A stretch of DNA of 64,000 nucleotides from Leptospira broomii serovar Hurstbridge str. 5399 (GCF_000243715.2 NZ_AHMO02000008.1:1-64000), one strand, 5' to 3'. Counted from the first letter of the stretch, positions 1-10,031 are shown. Translations and numbers: made by a program. The notes: generated by a model not told the origin, from the sequence alone.

Positions 1-90
1 GAACGGTTTTTCATCTTCAAAACCGAAATCCGCATTCTGTTTGATTCCTCAAAGAAGTTTTTCCTGGTCCTTACTAATTCCAACTCGATT

Positions 91-291
91 CTATTCGATA
101 TAGTGATGCACGATTTGACTACAAAGCGGACATTCGCGCCAATATTTCAAATGAATCCGATCAAGGCTTTCTTTTCGATTTCGGAGGACCTCCGTCCGAT
201 ATTCTATATTGCCAATCTTAAGCGCGCATTTAGGAGAAGGTGGAAAGATTGCCCTTGTTAGCGCCACTTGGCTTTTGCCTTTTTTCTTCAT
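91..291 (-). pseudogene. small orphan reading frame with a fragment matching the large exported protein
   Basis: This is a 66-codon frame. Its first residues, KSQVALTRAI, match KSQVALTKAI inside the large exported protein encoded at 969-6320 (around position 2790), at nine of ten residues. After that the sequence diverges and ends with a CPLC motif and a histidine pair. It lies just downstream of that gene and its small partner. It may be a leftover of an exchanged C-terminal cassette, or a chance match. No function can be assigned, and it may not be expressed. The first 90 bases of the window hold nothing I can recognise. Confidence 0.25.
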
Positions 292-294
292 TTT

Positions 295-433
295 GGGCAG
301 CCCCCTTCACTTCGTTCCGGGTCACGCTGCTCCGGGCTTCGCGTTCGCTACGGTCTCAGCGGCTCTTTGCTTTTAATATTAACCGTTACCCGCAAACGCT
401 GCGACTGCTTCGCACCCGACACATCGTTGCCGC
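295..433. repeat. 139-bp dispersed repeat, copy 1
   Basis: The sequence from GGGCAGCCCCCTTCACTTCG to CATCGTTGCCGC recurs at 22080-22218 with the same length and most bases identical. It sits between genes and contains short GC-rich inverted pieces such as CTCCGGGC and CGCAAACGCTGCG. It is open in several frames, but those frames are by-products of the repeat. I read it as a leptospiral intergenic repeat rather than a gene. Confidence 0.75.
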
Positions 434-562
434 GGGGGAGGACAGAAAATTTAGACTGAGATATTTAGCGTTCGAAGGGTAGTGTCAAGAATTATATCCC
501 CTTTTAGGATTTCGAAAAGAATGACCGTAATGAAAACCCGAATTTCGGAAGTTTCAAAATCA

Positions 563-991
563 TTAATAGACAAATTCAATCTCTTCCTCTTCGCCCCTGA
601 CCAAATTACCGATAGCATAGAAGTAGTATTTATGACCTTTAATTAACTTTCGAGCATGATTTCCTTCCGAAGAAGTTGCAGATATTTCTTTCTCTCCGTA
701 TTTAAACCGAGTTTTCCATTCTAAGGAGTTTGAATACACAGTCCACATTTCCTGTGTATGATTCTCAGCGTCCATATCAAAGACACCCATCCGAGTTAGC
801 ATGATTTTACCTTTTTTTTGAACTATAAAAATAAGCTCTCCCCTTTCATCATGCAAAACCTCCAAACCAAACGGTTTATAATTAGGATCTCTAATCCCAC
901 ACAGTACGAAGTAAAATAGAAAAATAAATAGCAAGATTGCTTTCAAATAACATCTTAACTTCGCCGTTTTAATAACCTTCTCTATATTCAT
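563..991 (-). CDS. small membrane-anchored or lipoprotein-like protein, candidate immunity partner
   Basis: The product has 142 residues. A hydrophobic segment at about residues 17-31 ends in a Cys (YFVLCG), so it is either a signal anchor or a loose leptospiral lipobox. The rest is a small soluble domain rich in beta-forming residues, with no motif I recognise. Its start lies inside the last codons of the 1783-residue protein (23-nt overlap), so the two genes are translationally coupled. A small membrane-directed protein directly after a large exported protein with a toxin-like C-terminal protease end is the usual layout of an immunity protein in polymorphic toxin systems. That role is inferred from position only. 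The local sequence is more AT-rich than the upstream part of the large gene. Confidence 0.65.
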   Translation of the reverse strand: MNIEKVIKTAKLRCYLKAILLFIFLFYFVLCGIRDPNYKPFGLEVLHDERGELIFIVQKKGKIMLTRMGVFDMDAENHTQEMWTVYSNSLEWKTRFKYGEKEISATSSEGNHARKLIKGHKYYFYAIGNLVRGEEEEIEFVY

Positions 992-3900
992 TTTTCAAGC
1001 CATATAAATAGTTATACCTATACCACGCGATCCTTTGATTCATATCGGCGCGGTTATCGTAGGTGGTATAATTTCCGTTATAAAACATATCACTTTCATT
1101 GCCTGCTTGAGAATTTTGGACATCGTTAAACGGATCAGTTCCATAATTTCTTTCTTTACTAAACCCGACCCTCTCCGAGGTATACCTTATTAAAAAACTT
1201 AAATAAGGTACTAATCCGCTTCTATGCTGAGCAATATGCGTAACTTCATGAGACAAAAATGCAAGATCTCGCTGACTAGCTAGAGGTTCGTGGTTAAACG
1301 GATTGAATCCGCCAGGGTTTACAGTCGGGTCAATAATCGTTTTTACTGTCGACAATTTATAGATAGTATTGTAGCCCGCCATTGCACCGGAACTATTAAA
1401 CTTCATTAAAATGTTCCTCATGAACCCGGCCCTATCATTATTTAGTGTAATAGTATCTAAATTTAGATTTGGAAATTGATCTTTTAAGAATATCTTTTCG
1501 TAAGGAGTTAAAGGTCTTTCCGGAATGCCAGCAGCCTTCCAACTGTCATATAAATTTTTACTATTTTGATATTCTATATCCAACGGTAGCCGTTTCAAAT
1601 TTCGAAGCTCTTCCGTTTCCTTTAGCGTCAATGGACGTTCTGCTGCCTTTGTGTTTAACGCAGCTATGCGGACTCTCGCCTGACTTAGGCCATCTGAAAT
1701 GGACTGTTCATCGTGGCTCAATGCATATCCGTTTTCCTGCTTAAATCGAATTGATTCTAAAATTCCGTGATTGTTTCGCTCATTATTATATAACTGCGTG
1801 TCTGTCGAGAAGCTACCATCCGTAAATAAATTGCTTGTTCTTTCGCCTAGGCTTGACCAAAAGCTTGTGGGTTCAGTCAATTGCGGTAACTTCTCACCTG
1901 CTCCGTCAAGCGATCCTCCCGATGAAAATGACGTTTCATTTGAAGTCGCCATTCCACCACCTTTAATCGGAGTTGTAAACATCCTTAATACTTGAGGGGA
2001 TTCCGTTGGATTTCCAGCAGGATCTTGTGAGATTGAGGCACTGCTATCTGTATTTGCCTGCGTATTTTCTTCTTCATTCTTATACCCAGCAGCCGCAACA
2101 TTATCCACAATCCTTCGTTGCGAATCGTTCCTCTGATCTTGAGCGGGGTCACCTACTGGTCTCTCATTCGAAGTACCGCTCGTCCGCTCCGTCTGCCTCG
2201 TCTCAGGAATATACTGATCTCCCCCAGCCATCGCCTGGTTTTGGTTCACATCCGCATAAAAGTTATTGTTAAACGTAGCATTACCGAAACTACCAGGATC
2301 ATTCAGATTCCCGGTCACCGACACCGCTGTCGCATTATAATCCGTCGCACTGATTGTCGTATCCCCATTCCCCGAGATCGTCACCGAACCTCCCAGTTGA
2401 GTCTCCTCTTCCGTTCTCTGATATGTCAAGCTCGGACCCTGGTGTTGCCCCACATTCACCATCACTCCGTTCGGATTTCCTCCCGTCATGTTGATGCTGC
2501 CACTGAACCCGCTTGCCGGATCATACTTTAAATTACCAGCTTTCGTGCCTATGTTAAACGAAGTAGTGCCGTGCTCTGAAAAATTGGCGCCCACGTTCAA
2601 GGTCGATGGACCCACACTCACTCCGCCTCCGAATCCACCCTCATCGCTATACGATACGTTTACATTCAACCCGTAGGGGTTCATATACGCGCTACCCACT
2701 CCGCTGATCGCTCCGGTCAGTGCTCCCTTCAGTCCTCCGTTCTCGTAACCCTGCGCTCCTTGCAAGATCGCTTTGGTTAATGCTACTTGGCTTTTATTCA
2801 TTATCTGCGTACTCGCATTGGCTCCCGACTCTGCAGTACCTGCCGCAGTTTGGGCCCCATCGCTTGCAGTCGTAGTAGCAGAATCGCTGACCAAGGCCCG
2901 AGCGCCATTCGCGATCCCCCTGGCACCGTTTGCAATCGAACTACCCACGTCAGATACAAATTCCGAAGCCGAGTTATACGCGCTACTCGCTAAATCCGAA
3001 AGGGAGCTGTCCGCTAGATTACTCACCGTCGTCATCGTGCTATTCGCAAAATTTCCGATACTGCTCATTGCATTTCTCGTAAAATTCGAGATCGCATTAC
3101 CGGCGGTCTCAAACATGCTGGAAGAGGCCGCTTCTGCCCCCGATGTCGCAGCTCCCTCGGCCAACGTTTCCGCTCCGATTTCAGCCGCAGTTCCGGCTGC
3201 TTCCGCTGCTAACGCTCCTTCGGTTGCCGCCGCCCCGACTGGACCCGTAAATAGAGTCGCTACAATTCCACCGATGATCGTCGCACCCATTACGAATTCT
3301 TTTTGTAGAGCCTGCGATTTCGCTTTTTTGGCAGCCTGCTTTCCTTTATACCATTGCAGCAATTGACTCGCCACATCCGGAGACAATCCGGTCATCGAAG
3401 CCAAAACCTGGGATTCAGCCTGATTGACCATACTCTGTAATTGGCTTTTGACCCAACCGCTGGTGCTCATTCCTCCAAGCAAAACATTCTTGGCAAAATC
3501 CTCCATTAAAGAAACGGTAGAAGCTCTGCTCTGCGCATTTTGCTGTGCGGCCGTTAATTCCTCGGAATCTTTTTTATTTACCGCAGCCATACCTTCCATC
3601 ATTCCGTTCACAAGATTATTCAAATTATCTTGGCTTTCGAAATGATTCAGATTTGTTAATGCGGTTTTTGCGAACTGATTCACTGCGTTGGAATCAAACA
3701 GATTCACTACAGGTTGTAATGTGCCGCTCCCGTTCAAGGACGCAGCAAGTAGCGAATTTTGCCGGGGAACTCCGGTGTGACCATCGGTAACGGTTTGATC
3801 CGAGTTATTTGCAGCCGGAGGAGAAACTTTCGTAGAAGTCGCTCCAAAGGCGATCATCCCAGGGGCTTGAATCGTAAACGTTTCCGCCTTGGTATCGTAA

Positions 3901-6320
3901 GTATAATTATTCGCATCGGTGGCATCTCCTTTACCCGAATACGTTGCATTACCGGTATGCACATTTCTCGTCACAAGTACGGAACCGTTGGACTGAACGG
4001 TCACGTCCGAATACTCATGAGTCGTATAGGAGGTACAGGCTGCATTCGATAAATCCGCGCCACAGGTGGACGCGATAAAACTTTGAAGCGTGAGATTATT
4101 TCCTTTAGAGTCCGTCCGAATGTTCCCGTTCGAATCCGTGATATAGACGATCCCGTTTTTACCCGTTACGGTAGAATCTCCGTATGCTTGGAGTAGTTCT
4201 CCTTCTCCCTTATCGGTAAACGTCATTTGCTTAGATAAGGAATCGGCAAAGTTCTGGATAAAACCCGACCTTGCATTCAAAAGAGAATTATTGACCGCAC
4301 TTAAAAGGGAAAAGTTCTGAGTTGCGGTAAGCCCCTGATTGATATTATTATAAATGCTTTGAAGGCTAGACGTATCCGGAAGATTCGTTTGCGCGCTCGC
4401 AGTCGTTTGAGAAGCAAGGCTCGCAATTTGTGCGTTAAAATTCTGAGCCACATTGCTTGCATTCGTGTTGGGAGCCACGACCGGAATCGTATTGAATAAA
4501 TTCGCCAGAGAAGAGTTAAATCCTGTGCTGTCCCCATTCGCTTCCGACTTGGACAGGGTGATGCTCGCCTGGGCGAATTGGCTGACGGCTTGCTTCTGTA
4601 AATCCTCCATTTGCATCATCCAAGTGGCTTGGTCGGACTGGAGTTTGGCGACTCCGGATTGATAATTCGCCTGTGCGGTCGCTAATTCCTGCGCTTTCTG
4701 TGCCTGGAAAGCCGCATATTGGGATTGGTACTGAGAGGTTTGAATCTCCCAATTGGAGATAGCCGGAAGGATCGTATTCGTGAAATTTGCGGAGAATCCG
4801 GTAAGCTGAGTCTTTAAGGAATTCCAGTTATTAGCGCTGATCGCAGCATTCGGATCGTAAGTATTATAAAAAAGAATTACGCTGATTTGATCGGCATAAT
4901 AATAATTCGTTATTGGATTACCATTGCTATCAACGGTGTCGTCCGCGTAAGTAGTAAAGCCGGAACTCATTTGTGAATATACAGGATCACCATACGTTCC
5001 AGCTTCGCAACCAGCTTTCAAACCCCAAGCATCCCAACAATAACTTTCCCGATCGTATAAACTTTGAGGCCCCGTATGCCAAAGAGCATAATTATCTGCT
5101 GTTACAATGCTACTCACTTGAATGTCTCCGTTCAGTCCCATCAAAGCCAAGCCATTCGCCTTCGCTGCATTCAGCCAGCTCACAAATTGAGCCTGAGATA
5201 TGACCCCATCGTTGTACGCGTTAATTTCATAGGCAACACTGGTAAGATTATATCCTCCCGGATTTCCTGCATTATAATCGTTTACTAGCAAAAACGGCCC
5301 TCCGACGTTATACCGAATCGGTGTAGTCGAATATTCCAAGTTCGTATAATAGGTAACGTTATTCGTCGCTAACTGTTGTTCGGATTTCAAGAAACTACTC
5401 AGGTCCCCTGCAATCGTACTCAGAGGCAGATTTTGATTGATATCGGTTTGAATTTGATTGAGGAACGTCTGTAAAGTCTGGCCATCCGTGGTTAGAGTCG
5501 TTTTCTTGGTCGGGTCCGTCGGATCATGGTTCCAAAATAGATCTTCTGAGTTTAAATACGACTGGACGCTATTCACCTCGGTCTGGATTCCGTTGACCAC
5601 TAGCTGCTTATAGGAATTAATCTGCTGTAAATTTGCCTGAAACTGCGCGTCCGTTTGATTCAACCGGCTCACCAGGGCTTGGTAATTATTCTGCATGTCC
5701 TGTAAGGATTTTGTGTACTGGGAGATCCCATCTTGTAAATTCGTATCGTACGTTTTCTGCCATTCGCTCTGTACATAGCCCATCACCTGACTCGCTTGCG
5801 TCGGTGTGGTTGTCTTTGAGTTTAAAGTTTGATTGAGTTGGTTCTGAAAATTTGCCTGGTCCTGCGCCGTAACTTGATAGTTCGCGCCCAATAAGGATTG
5901 TAAAAAAGCATCTCTCTCCGCATAGATCTGGACATCCGCGGCAGCGACCCAGGTATTTAGGGAAGTCTGTTCCTGGGATTGAAGCGCTTTGTACAGGTAA
6001 TCTTGGTAATCCTGAACGGTGGTAAAACCGTCGGAAGTAGTAACTGAGGAAACATAAGACAGAATCGCCTGGTCTACCGTATTTTCCCAGTTTGTCTTAT
6101 AATATTGCAGATTATTTAATACAAAATTCGACCAAGCAGCCTCGTCCTGTAACTGACCCGCAGTAGAATACATTGTTTGCAGATTGTTCGGATTAAAAGC
6201 CGGGGCGTTCAATTGGGAAGGCGTAACCGGTTGAGGGTAAATTCGATCCGATATTACGCAGATTCCCAGGGTGGCAATGCCAATCGCATAAAAGTAATTC
6301 AGGGATTTACCGGAAACCAT
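969..6320 (-). CDS. large exported protein with C-terminal HEXXH metallopeptidase-like domain (polymorphic-toxin-like)
   Basis: The product has 1783 residues. It begins with an uncleaved or cleaved signal-like segment (residues 8-24). About 1000 residues of Gln/Asn/Ala-rich helical, coiled-coil-like sequence follow. A hydrophobic stretch then appears (GGIVATLFTGPVGAAATEGA), followed by a Gly/Asn-rich beta-type region. The last part is more polar and ends in a domain with HEVTH at residues 1691-1695, followed by IAQH. This is the zinc-site pattern of HEXXH peptidases such as the DUF4157 type. A GGGGAAG ribosome site precedes the ATG at 6320. It resembles the large Leptospira proteins annotated as TIGR04388. 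The 3' third of the gene (about 969-2000) looks more AT-rich than the rest, as expected if the C-terminal module was exchanged. Function as a toxin is inferred, not shown. The third zinc ligand was not identified. Confidence 0.8.
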   Translation of the reverse strand: MVSGKSLNYFYAIGIATLGICVISDRIYPQPVTPSQLNAPAFNPNNLQTMYSTAGQLQDEAAWSNFVLNNLQYYKTNWENTVDQAILSYVSSVTTSDGFTTVQDYQDYLYKALQSQEQTSLNTWVAAADVQIYAERDAFLQSLLGANYQVTAQDQANFQNQLNQTLNSKTTTPTQASQVMGYVQSEWQKTYDTNLQDGISQYTKSLQDMQNNYQALVSRLNQTDAQFQANLQQINSYKQLVVNGIQTEVNSVQSYLNSEDLFWNHDPTDPTKKTTLTTDGQTLQTFLNQIQTDINQNLPLSTIAGDLSSFLKSEQQLATNNVTYYTNLEYSTTPIRYNVGGPFLLVNDYNAGNPGGYNLTSVAYEINAYNDGVISQAQFVSWLNAAKANGLALMGLNGDIQVSSIVTADNYALWHTGPQSLYDRESYCWDAWGLKAGCEAGTYGDPVYSQMSSGFTTYADDTVDSNGNPITNYYYADQISVILFYNTYDPNAAISANNWNSLKTQLTGFSANFTNTILPAISNWEIQTSQYQSQYAAFQAQKAQELATAQANYQSGVAKLQSDQATWMMQMEDLQKQAVSQFAQASITLSKSEANGDSTGFNSSLANLFNTIPVVAPNTNASNVAQNFNAQIASLASQTTASAQTNLPDTSSLQSIYNNINQGLTATQNFSLLSAVNNSLLNARSGFIQNFADSLSKQMTFTDKGEGELLQAYGDSTVTGKNGIVYITDSNGNIRTDSKGNNLTLQSFIASTCGADLSNAACTSYTTHEYSDVTVQSNGSVLVTRNVHTGNATYSGKGDATDANNYTYDTKAETFTIQAPGMIAFGATSTKVSPPAANNSDQTVTDGHTGVPRQNSLLAASLNGSGTLQPVVNLFDSNAVNQFAKTALTNLNHFESQDNLNNLVNGMMEGMAAVNKKDSEELTAAQQNAQSRASTVSLMEDFAKNVLLGGMSTSGWVKSQLQSMVNQAESQVLASMTGLSPDVASQLLQWYKGKQAAKKAKSQALQKEFVMGATIIGGIVATLFTGPVGAAATEGALAAEAAGTAAEIGAETLAEGAATSGAEAASSSMFETAGNAISNFTRNAMSSIGNFANSTMTTVSNLADSSLSDLASSAYNSASEFVSDVGSSIANGARGIANGARALVSDSATTTASDGAQTAAGTAESGANASTQIMNKSQVALTKAILQGAQGYENGGLKGALTGAISGVGSAYMNPYGLNVNVSYSDEGGFGGGVSVGPSTLNVGANFSEHGTTSFNIGTKAGNLKYDPASGFSGSINMTGGNPNGVMVNVGQHQGPSLTYQRTEEETQLGGSVTISGNGDTTISATDYNATAVSVTGNLNDPGSFGNATFNNNFYADVNQNQAMAGGDQYIPETRQTERTSGTSNERPVGDPAQDQRNDSQRRIVDNVAAAGYKNEEENTQANTDSSASISQDPAGNPTESPQVLRMFTTPIKGGGMATSNETSFSSGGSLDGAGEKLPQLTEPTSFWSSLGERTSNLFTDGSFSTDTQLYNNERNNHGILESIRFKQENGYALSHDEQSISDGLSQARVRIAALNTKAAERPLTLKETEELRNLKRLPLDIEYQNSKNLYDSWKAAGIPERPLTPYEKIFLKDQFPNLNLDTITLNNDRAGFMRNILMKFNSSGAMAGYNTIYKLSTVKTIIDPTVNPGGFNPFNHEPLASQRDLAFLSHEVTHIAQHRSGLVPYLSFLIRYTSERVGFSKERNYGTDPFNDVQNSQAGNESDMFYNGNYTTYDNRADMNQRIAWYRYNYLYGLKNEYREGY

Positions 6321-6781
6321 ACAAGAACTTCCCCACTCTAGTAAGTACTGATAAGCGACAAAATACCTGCTTTTTTAGGAAAATATCAGAAAAATGTCGA
6401 AATTTGCAAAAAGATTTTTCAAATTGATAATTACGCCAAAGGTGCCTTTCTTCAAAATCAAAATCAAATACTTTTTGGCCTTCTTTTTGACATAAAACCT
6501 TGAATGAGCCGATTTGTTTTTAATGTAAAGTTTGCGATATAATTCTGAAGACCGTAAGAATACATTCTATACTTTTCATTAAGCAAGCATATAGGGAAGG
6601 CAGTACAGATTCTTTTAATTATAAAAAGTCTGGAAATTTGCAGGGAATATTTTCAGATCTCATTCATAAGCAAAAATTCTGCTAAATGTATTAGCTCAAT
6701 ACTTCCCTAGCTAAATCTCTCATAATATTTTACTGAAAACAAACCTCTTCTCGGGAGTATTGCAAACGGAATGAGATTCAT
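6321..6781. other. intergenic region between divergent genes
   Basis: This is 461 bases of AT-rich sequence between the divergent large exported protein and the membrane glycosyltransferase. It holds a possible plus-strand sigma70 promoter: TTGTTT at 6514-6519, an 18-bp spacer and TATAAT at 6538-6543. That would give a leader of roughly 230 nt before the ATG at 6782. No RNA gene, repeat or small coding frame with a ribosome site was seen. Confidence 0.3.
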
Positions 6782-8287
6782 ATGATCGACAAATGGAAAA
6801 ATTTCAAAAGCAAAGATAATATTCAAAAATATTTAAATATATGGACAATCTCAATATTCGGTTATTTTGCGTTCATTGTTTTTTTTATTCGGTTATTTGG
6901 GAATGCATTCATTGATGATACATATATAACGTTGCTATATGCACGAAATCTTTCCGAGCATTTCGAGTGGGGCGCCTATCATGGTATACCCGGTAATTCT
7001 GCATCTTCTCCGTTAAACGTAATCCTATTAGCGGCAATAAATCGCCTAGTGGAAAATCCGGAAATCGTAGTTTTAGTGCTCGCGATCTTAATCCAATTCC
7101 TATTCTTCATCGTATCCTGCAAAATAGGGGAGAAATTAAGCTTATCCAAACTATTCCCGTTCTCCATCAGTTTTATATTTTTATGTAACCCTTTGATCAT
7201 CTCCACAATGGGGTTAGAGAGTATGCTTCTGATTCTAATCTTTTTTCTTACGATTCTCTTTTACTTAAAGGATTCCGTTTATAATTTGGGAATTTGTATC
7301 GGACTATTATATTTAACCAGGCCGGATGCGGTCTTACTTGCGCTTCCGTTTTGCATTATGCGCCGAGGAATCAAAGGGAGGTTTCTGCCCCCGATCATAG
7401 CTTTCGCGATCGTGTCCCCCTGGCTTTATTTCAGTTGGAAGTATATGGGCTCTTTCTTTCCCGATACGCTTTTCATCAAAAAAATAGAAAAATCATGGGG
7501 AGACTTCAATTTTAGAAATGGATGGGTGTTATATTATGCAAAATTCCCGGTCGAATTTGCCTTCTCCCTATCCCCCCTGCTTCTCTCAGCGCCGTTTCTG
7601 TTTTCCCTAAAAAAACCGTTTAATAAAACTTTTAAAATCGCGATTCTTATCGGTGCTTCCGGTGCCATCCATTACTTTGCGTACTCTAAATTAAGAGTCC
7701 CTCCATATCACTGGTATTATGCTCCTTCCCTATTTTGCTTGATTACTGCTCCGACCTTCCTTTTTTTCGGGAACAATCCGAGTAAAAAAATAAAATACGT
7801 TTACGTATTGCTTTTATTTTCACTTCAATTGGCCGGATTCAACTGGATTGCAACGAGGACAAATGATTTTTCCGAAATGCCGATCCATACCAATTGGTCC
7901 AGCAAAAATAACTATAAGAAGCTCGCAAATGAGATCGATCGGAAACTAACTGCCAAAACCTATATACGTTTATATTGTGAGATAGGAACTATCGCTTACT
8001 TTTCCAAGAACGGAATTTTTTTGAACGAGTTCACGGATCGAACGGAATTTTTGAAATTGTACAGATTTCTCCAGCTAAAGAATGAAACTGCGAATCCGAT
8101 CGTTTCCCTATTCATTCGAGGAATGTTCTATAATATAGAGAGAATTCAGGAAGAATACCCGATGTTGGAAAAATACCCGCTCATAATTTTAGGGAACCCA
8201 CCCGAAAAGGATAAATATGAATTGATCGGGCAAACCTCTTCGCGCTGGTCTTCCACCTGGGGATTGTATTTAGGAAAGAATCCTTAA
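6782..8287 (+). CDS. multi-pass membrane glycosyltransferase (GT-C type)
   Basis: The product has 501 residues and about ten hydrophobic segments. Near the N-terminus, after the first membrane helix, it has FIDDTYITLLYARNL, followed by GNSASSPLNVILLA. This is the acidic first-loop signature of GT-C enzymes that use polyprenyl-phosphate sugars, as in arabinofuranosyl- and mannosyl-transferase families. It probably adds a sugar to a surface glycan or protein on the outer face of the inner membrane. Donor and acceptor cannot be told from the sequence. It stands alone, converging on the TPR lipoprotein gene with 79 bases between them. Confidence 0.7.
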   Translation: MIDKWKNFKSKDNIQKYLNIWTISIFGYFAFIVFFIRLFGNAFIDDTYITLLYARNLSEHFEWGAYHGIPGNSASSPLNVILLAAINRLVENPEIVVLVLAILIQFLFFIVSCKIGEKLSLSKLFPFSISFIFLCNPLIISTMGLESMLLILIFFLTILFYLKDSVYNLGICIGLLYLTRPDAVLLALPFCIMRRGIKGRFLPPIIAFAIVSPWLYFSWKYMGSFFPDTLFIKKIEKSWGDFNFRNGWVLYYAKFPVEFAFSLSPLLLSAPFLFSLKKPFNKTFKIAILIGASGAIHYFAYSKLRVPPYHWYYAPSLFCLITAPTFLFFGNNPSKKIKYVYVLLLFSLQLAGFNWIATRTNDFSEMPIHTNWSSKNNYKKLANEIDRKLTAKTYIRLYCEIGTIAYFSKNGIFLNEFTDRTEFLKLYRFLQLKNETANPIVSLFIRGMFYNIERIQEEYPMLEKYPLIILGNPPEKDKYELIGQTSSRWSSTWGLYLGKNP

Positions 8288-8366
8288 CGAGGACGGTTTT
8301 CGTAAGCGATCAACGTCGAGTCCGATTCCGAACTACGATGTGCCCTTTTGTCGAAATCGATTCGAA

Positions 8367-8993
8367 TCAAAAATCGCCGTCGGGACGCGAGAGAGCCTCG
8401 ATTTTTTTTCTATAGATCTCCCGCCTCGTTTTGAACGAATCTCCTTTATAAATATCGGAAAGTCTAATATATGCCAACGCCACCTTTGTCGACGAAGCTT
8501 TTAACTGAGTATAGGCTAATATAGCCGTCGGAAGATCCCCGGCTTCTTCGGAAAGTCTGCCCTTAATGTAGAGTACGTCCAAGTTTTCGGAATCCCGCTT
8601 TAAGTAATTCTGAATGTTATTTTTCAATGCGGCCTTGTCCTTTTGCTGAGCGAATTGGCATTTTATCAACCAAAGCAAAGGGCTTAAATTTTCGGGAAAA
8701 AGTTCCCGCGCCTCCGTAAAGTATTTCTCGGCTGCCTTGAAGTCCCTGTTAAAGTAATGAATTTTTCCGATAAAAAGAGTTGTGTCCTGGTACGAAGGAT
8801 CGTTCTCATAAATTCTTCGGAAGGTTCTCTCCGCCTCGGCTCTATTATTCAATTCGTAATATTTATATGCCTCTAAATAAAGTTTCTCCTTTTCCGTTTC
8901 GCCTAACCCACCGCAAGAAAATGAATTACAATATACGAGAATTATAATTGCGAACTTTAGGAAAAACGTTCTTATTTCGTGCATGAATTTCAA
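8367..8993 (-). CDS. TPR-repeat lipoprotein
   Basis: The product has 208 residues. An N-terminal signal segment ends at SFSCGG, with Cys at about residue 27 as a lipidation site. Tetratricopeptide-type helix pairs follow, for example AYKYYELNNRAEAERTFRRI, then a repeat beginning at FIGKIHYFNRDFKAAEKYF and a third around SEEAGDLPTAILAYTQL. TPR lipoproteins act as scaffolds for envelope complexes, but nothing nearby points to a partner. A shorter start at Met4 would still give a valid signal peptide. Confidence 0.75.
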   Translation of the reverse strand: MKFMHEIRTFFLKFAIIILVYCNSFSCGGLGETEKEKLYLEAYKYYELNNRAEAERTFRRIYENDPSYQDTTLFIGKIHYFNRDFKAAEKYFTEARELFPENLSPLLWLIKCQFAQQKDKAALKNNIQNYLKRDSENLDVLYIKGRLSEEAGDLPTAILAYTQLKASSTKVALAYIRLSDIYKGDSFKTRREIYRKKIEALSRPDGDF

Positions 8994-9127
8994 AACCGCC
9001 TAATGGATAAATCGATCAATTCGTATAACAAACGTTCCGGTCAAATTAAAATCACGCCTTTCCGTTGTTAATTTCTTGACCGACCGATCTGAAACCGTTT
9101 AGGCTAATAAAACAGGAATCGCAAAAA

Positions 9128-9784
9128 ATGCTAAACAAATTGGAATCCGTATTCGAAGATTTCTATCCTCTATTTCAAAAAAAGATAGAACTCGAAGATC
9201 GAACCGAATCGGCGCTGCGACGAGCCTTTTTTCGATATCTGTCTTTATCGTTAATTTCGGTTATCCTAATCGGATTAACGCATATCATCGGAATTTATCT
9301 CAGAAATTCTCAAGGGAATAATTACATAAATAACTTATACGTAAGCGGTAAAATCGGTTCGCTGATCTACTATGCGGCTCATTTTCCGCAAAATCTGATT
9401 TCTATCTTTTTGCTCTGGCTATTCCTGCCGGTTTTATTCGCTCTAATTTGGTACTTAGCCCTCTTGTCGCTTAACGGTACTAAAAGCTCGCCTAATAAAC
9501 TTACATTGTCCTTACTCACGTTCAACGGATTTTATTTGACTATGGCGGGAATTTCCCTAAGCGGATTCTTGGAAATTCTAAAATCCTTTTTACCGTTCGG
9601 CGGTTTTTTGATGAACTTGCTCACGATATTCCAAGCTCTTGCCATCTGTGTGGGATACATTTCCAGTTTCGTCTATTTTATCCTAGGATTTCAAAAACAG
9701 TACGATCAACCGATCGGACGGGCCGTCGCACAAACTCTGTCCCCTTTACTCTTACTATTCTTTCTTTTATATCTTTTTCTTTAG
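9128..9784 (+). CDS. membrane protein, possibly Yip1-like
   Basis: The product has 218 residues. A charged N-terminal segment of about 35 residues is followed by five or so hydrophobic segments, with short loops such as LNGTKSSPNKLTLSL between them. The layout (one early helix, a loop, then a cluster of helices ending at the C-terminus) resembles Yip1-domain membrane proteins, but no motif proves this. The gene is divergent from the TPR lipoprotein, with 134 bases between the starts. Function unknown. Confidence 0.65.
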   Translation: MLNKLESVFEDFYPLFQKKIELEDRTESALRRAFFRYLSLSLISVILIGLTHIIGIYLRNSQGNNYINNLYVSGKIGSLIYYAAHFPQNLISIFLLWLFLPVLFALIWYLALLSLNGTKSSPNKLTLSLLTFNGFYLTMAGISLSGFLEILKSFLPFGGFLMNLLTIFQALAICVGYISSFVYFILGFQKQYDQPIGRAVAQTLSPLLLLFFLLYLFL

Positions 9785-9815
9785 AGAGTTAAAACGGTAT
9801 TTATCTATATTCTCG

Positions 9816-10031
9816 ATGGAAAACTTGAACGTTCCCTTTGTCGGGATCCCGGTAAAAAAACTTGCGGAGAACAGTTTAAAATTTAAAAGTGAAGGAATTC
9901 AATCGGCGTCTTTCTCTTTTCTGCAGAAAAATTTGAACAAGTCGAGCCTCGAAGCTAAATCCGGACAGGATTCCGGGGTCCCGAAGAACCGTATAAGAAA
10001 AACATTTACTGGCAGAAAGAGCCGTTACTAA
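9816..10031 (+). CDS. small hypothetical protein
   Basis: The product would be 71 residues, basic and serine-rich, with no membrane segment or recognisable motif. It starts 31 bases after the preceding membrane protein gene and reads in the same direction. There is no strong ribosome site before the ATG. It could be a real small gene or chance coding. From its end to 10145 I see nothing else. Confidence 0.25.
   Translation: MENLNVPFVGIPVKKLAENSLKFKSEGIQSASFSFLQKNLNKSSLEAKSGQDSGVPKNRIRKTFTGRKSRY

Noticed and set aside
240..482. Plus-strand frames in the first repeat
   Set aside because: They follow the GC-rich repeat; the second copy breaks them.
2118..3366. Plus-strand frames inside the large exported gene
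   Set aside because: They lie opposite a well-supported coding sequence and show no motif or ribosome site.
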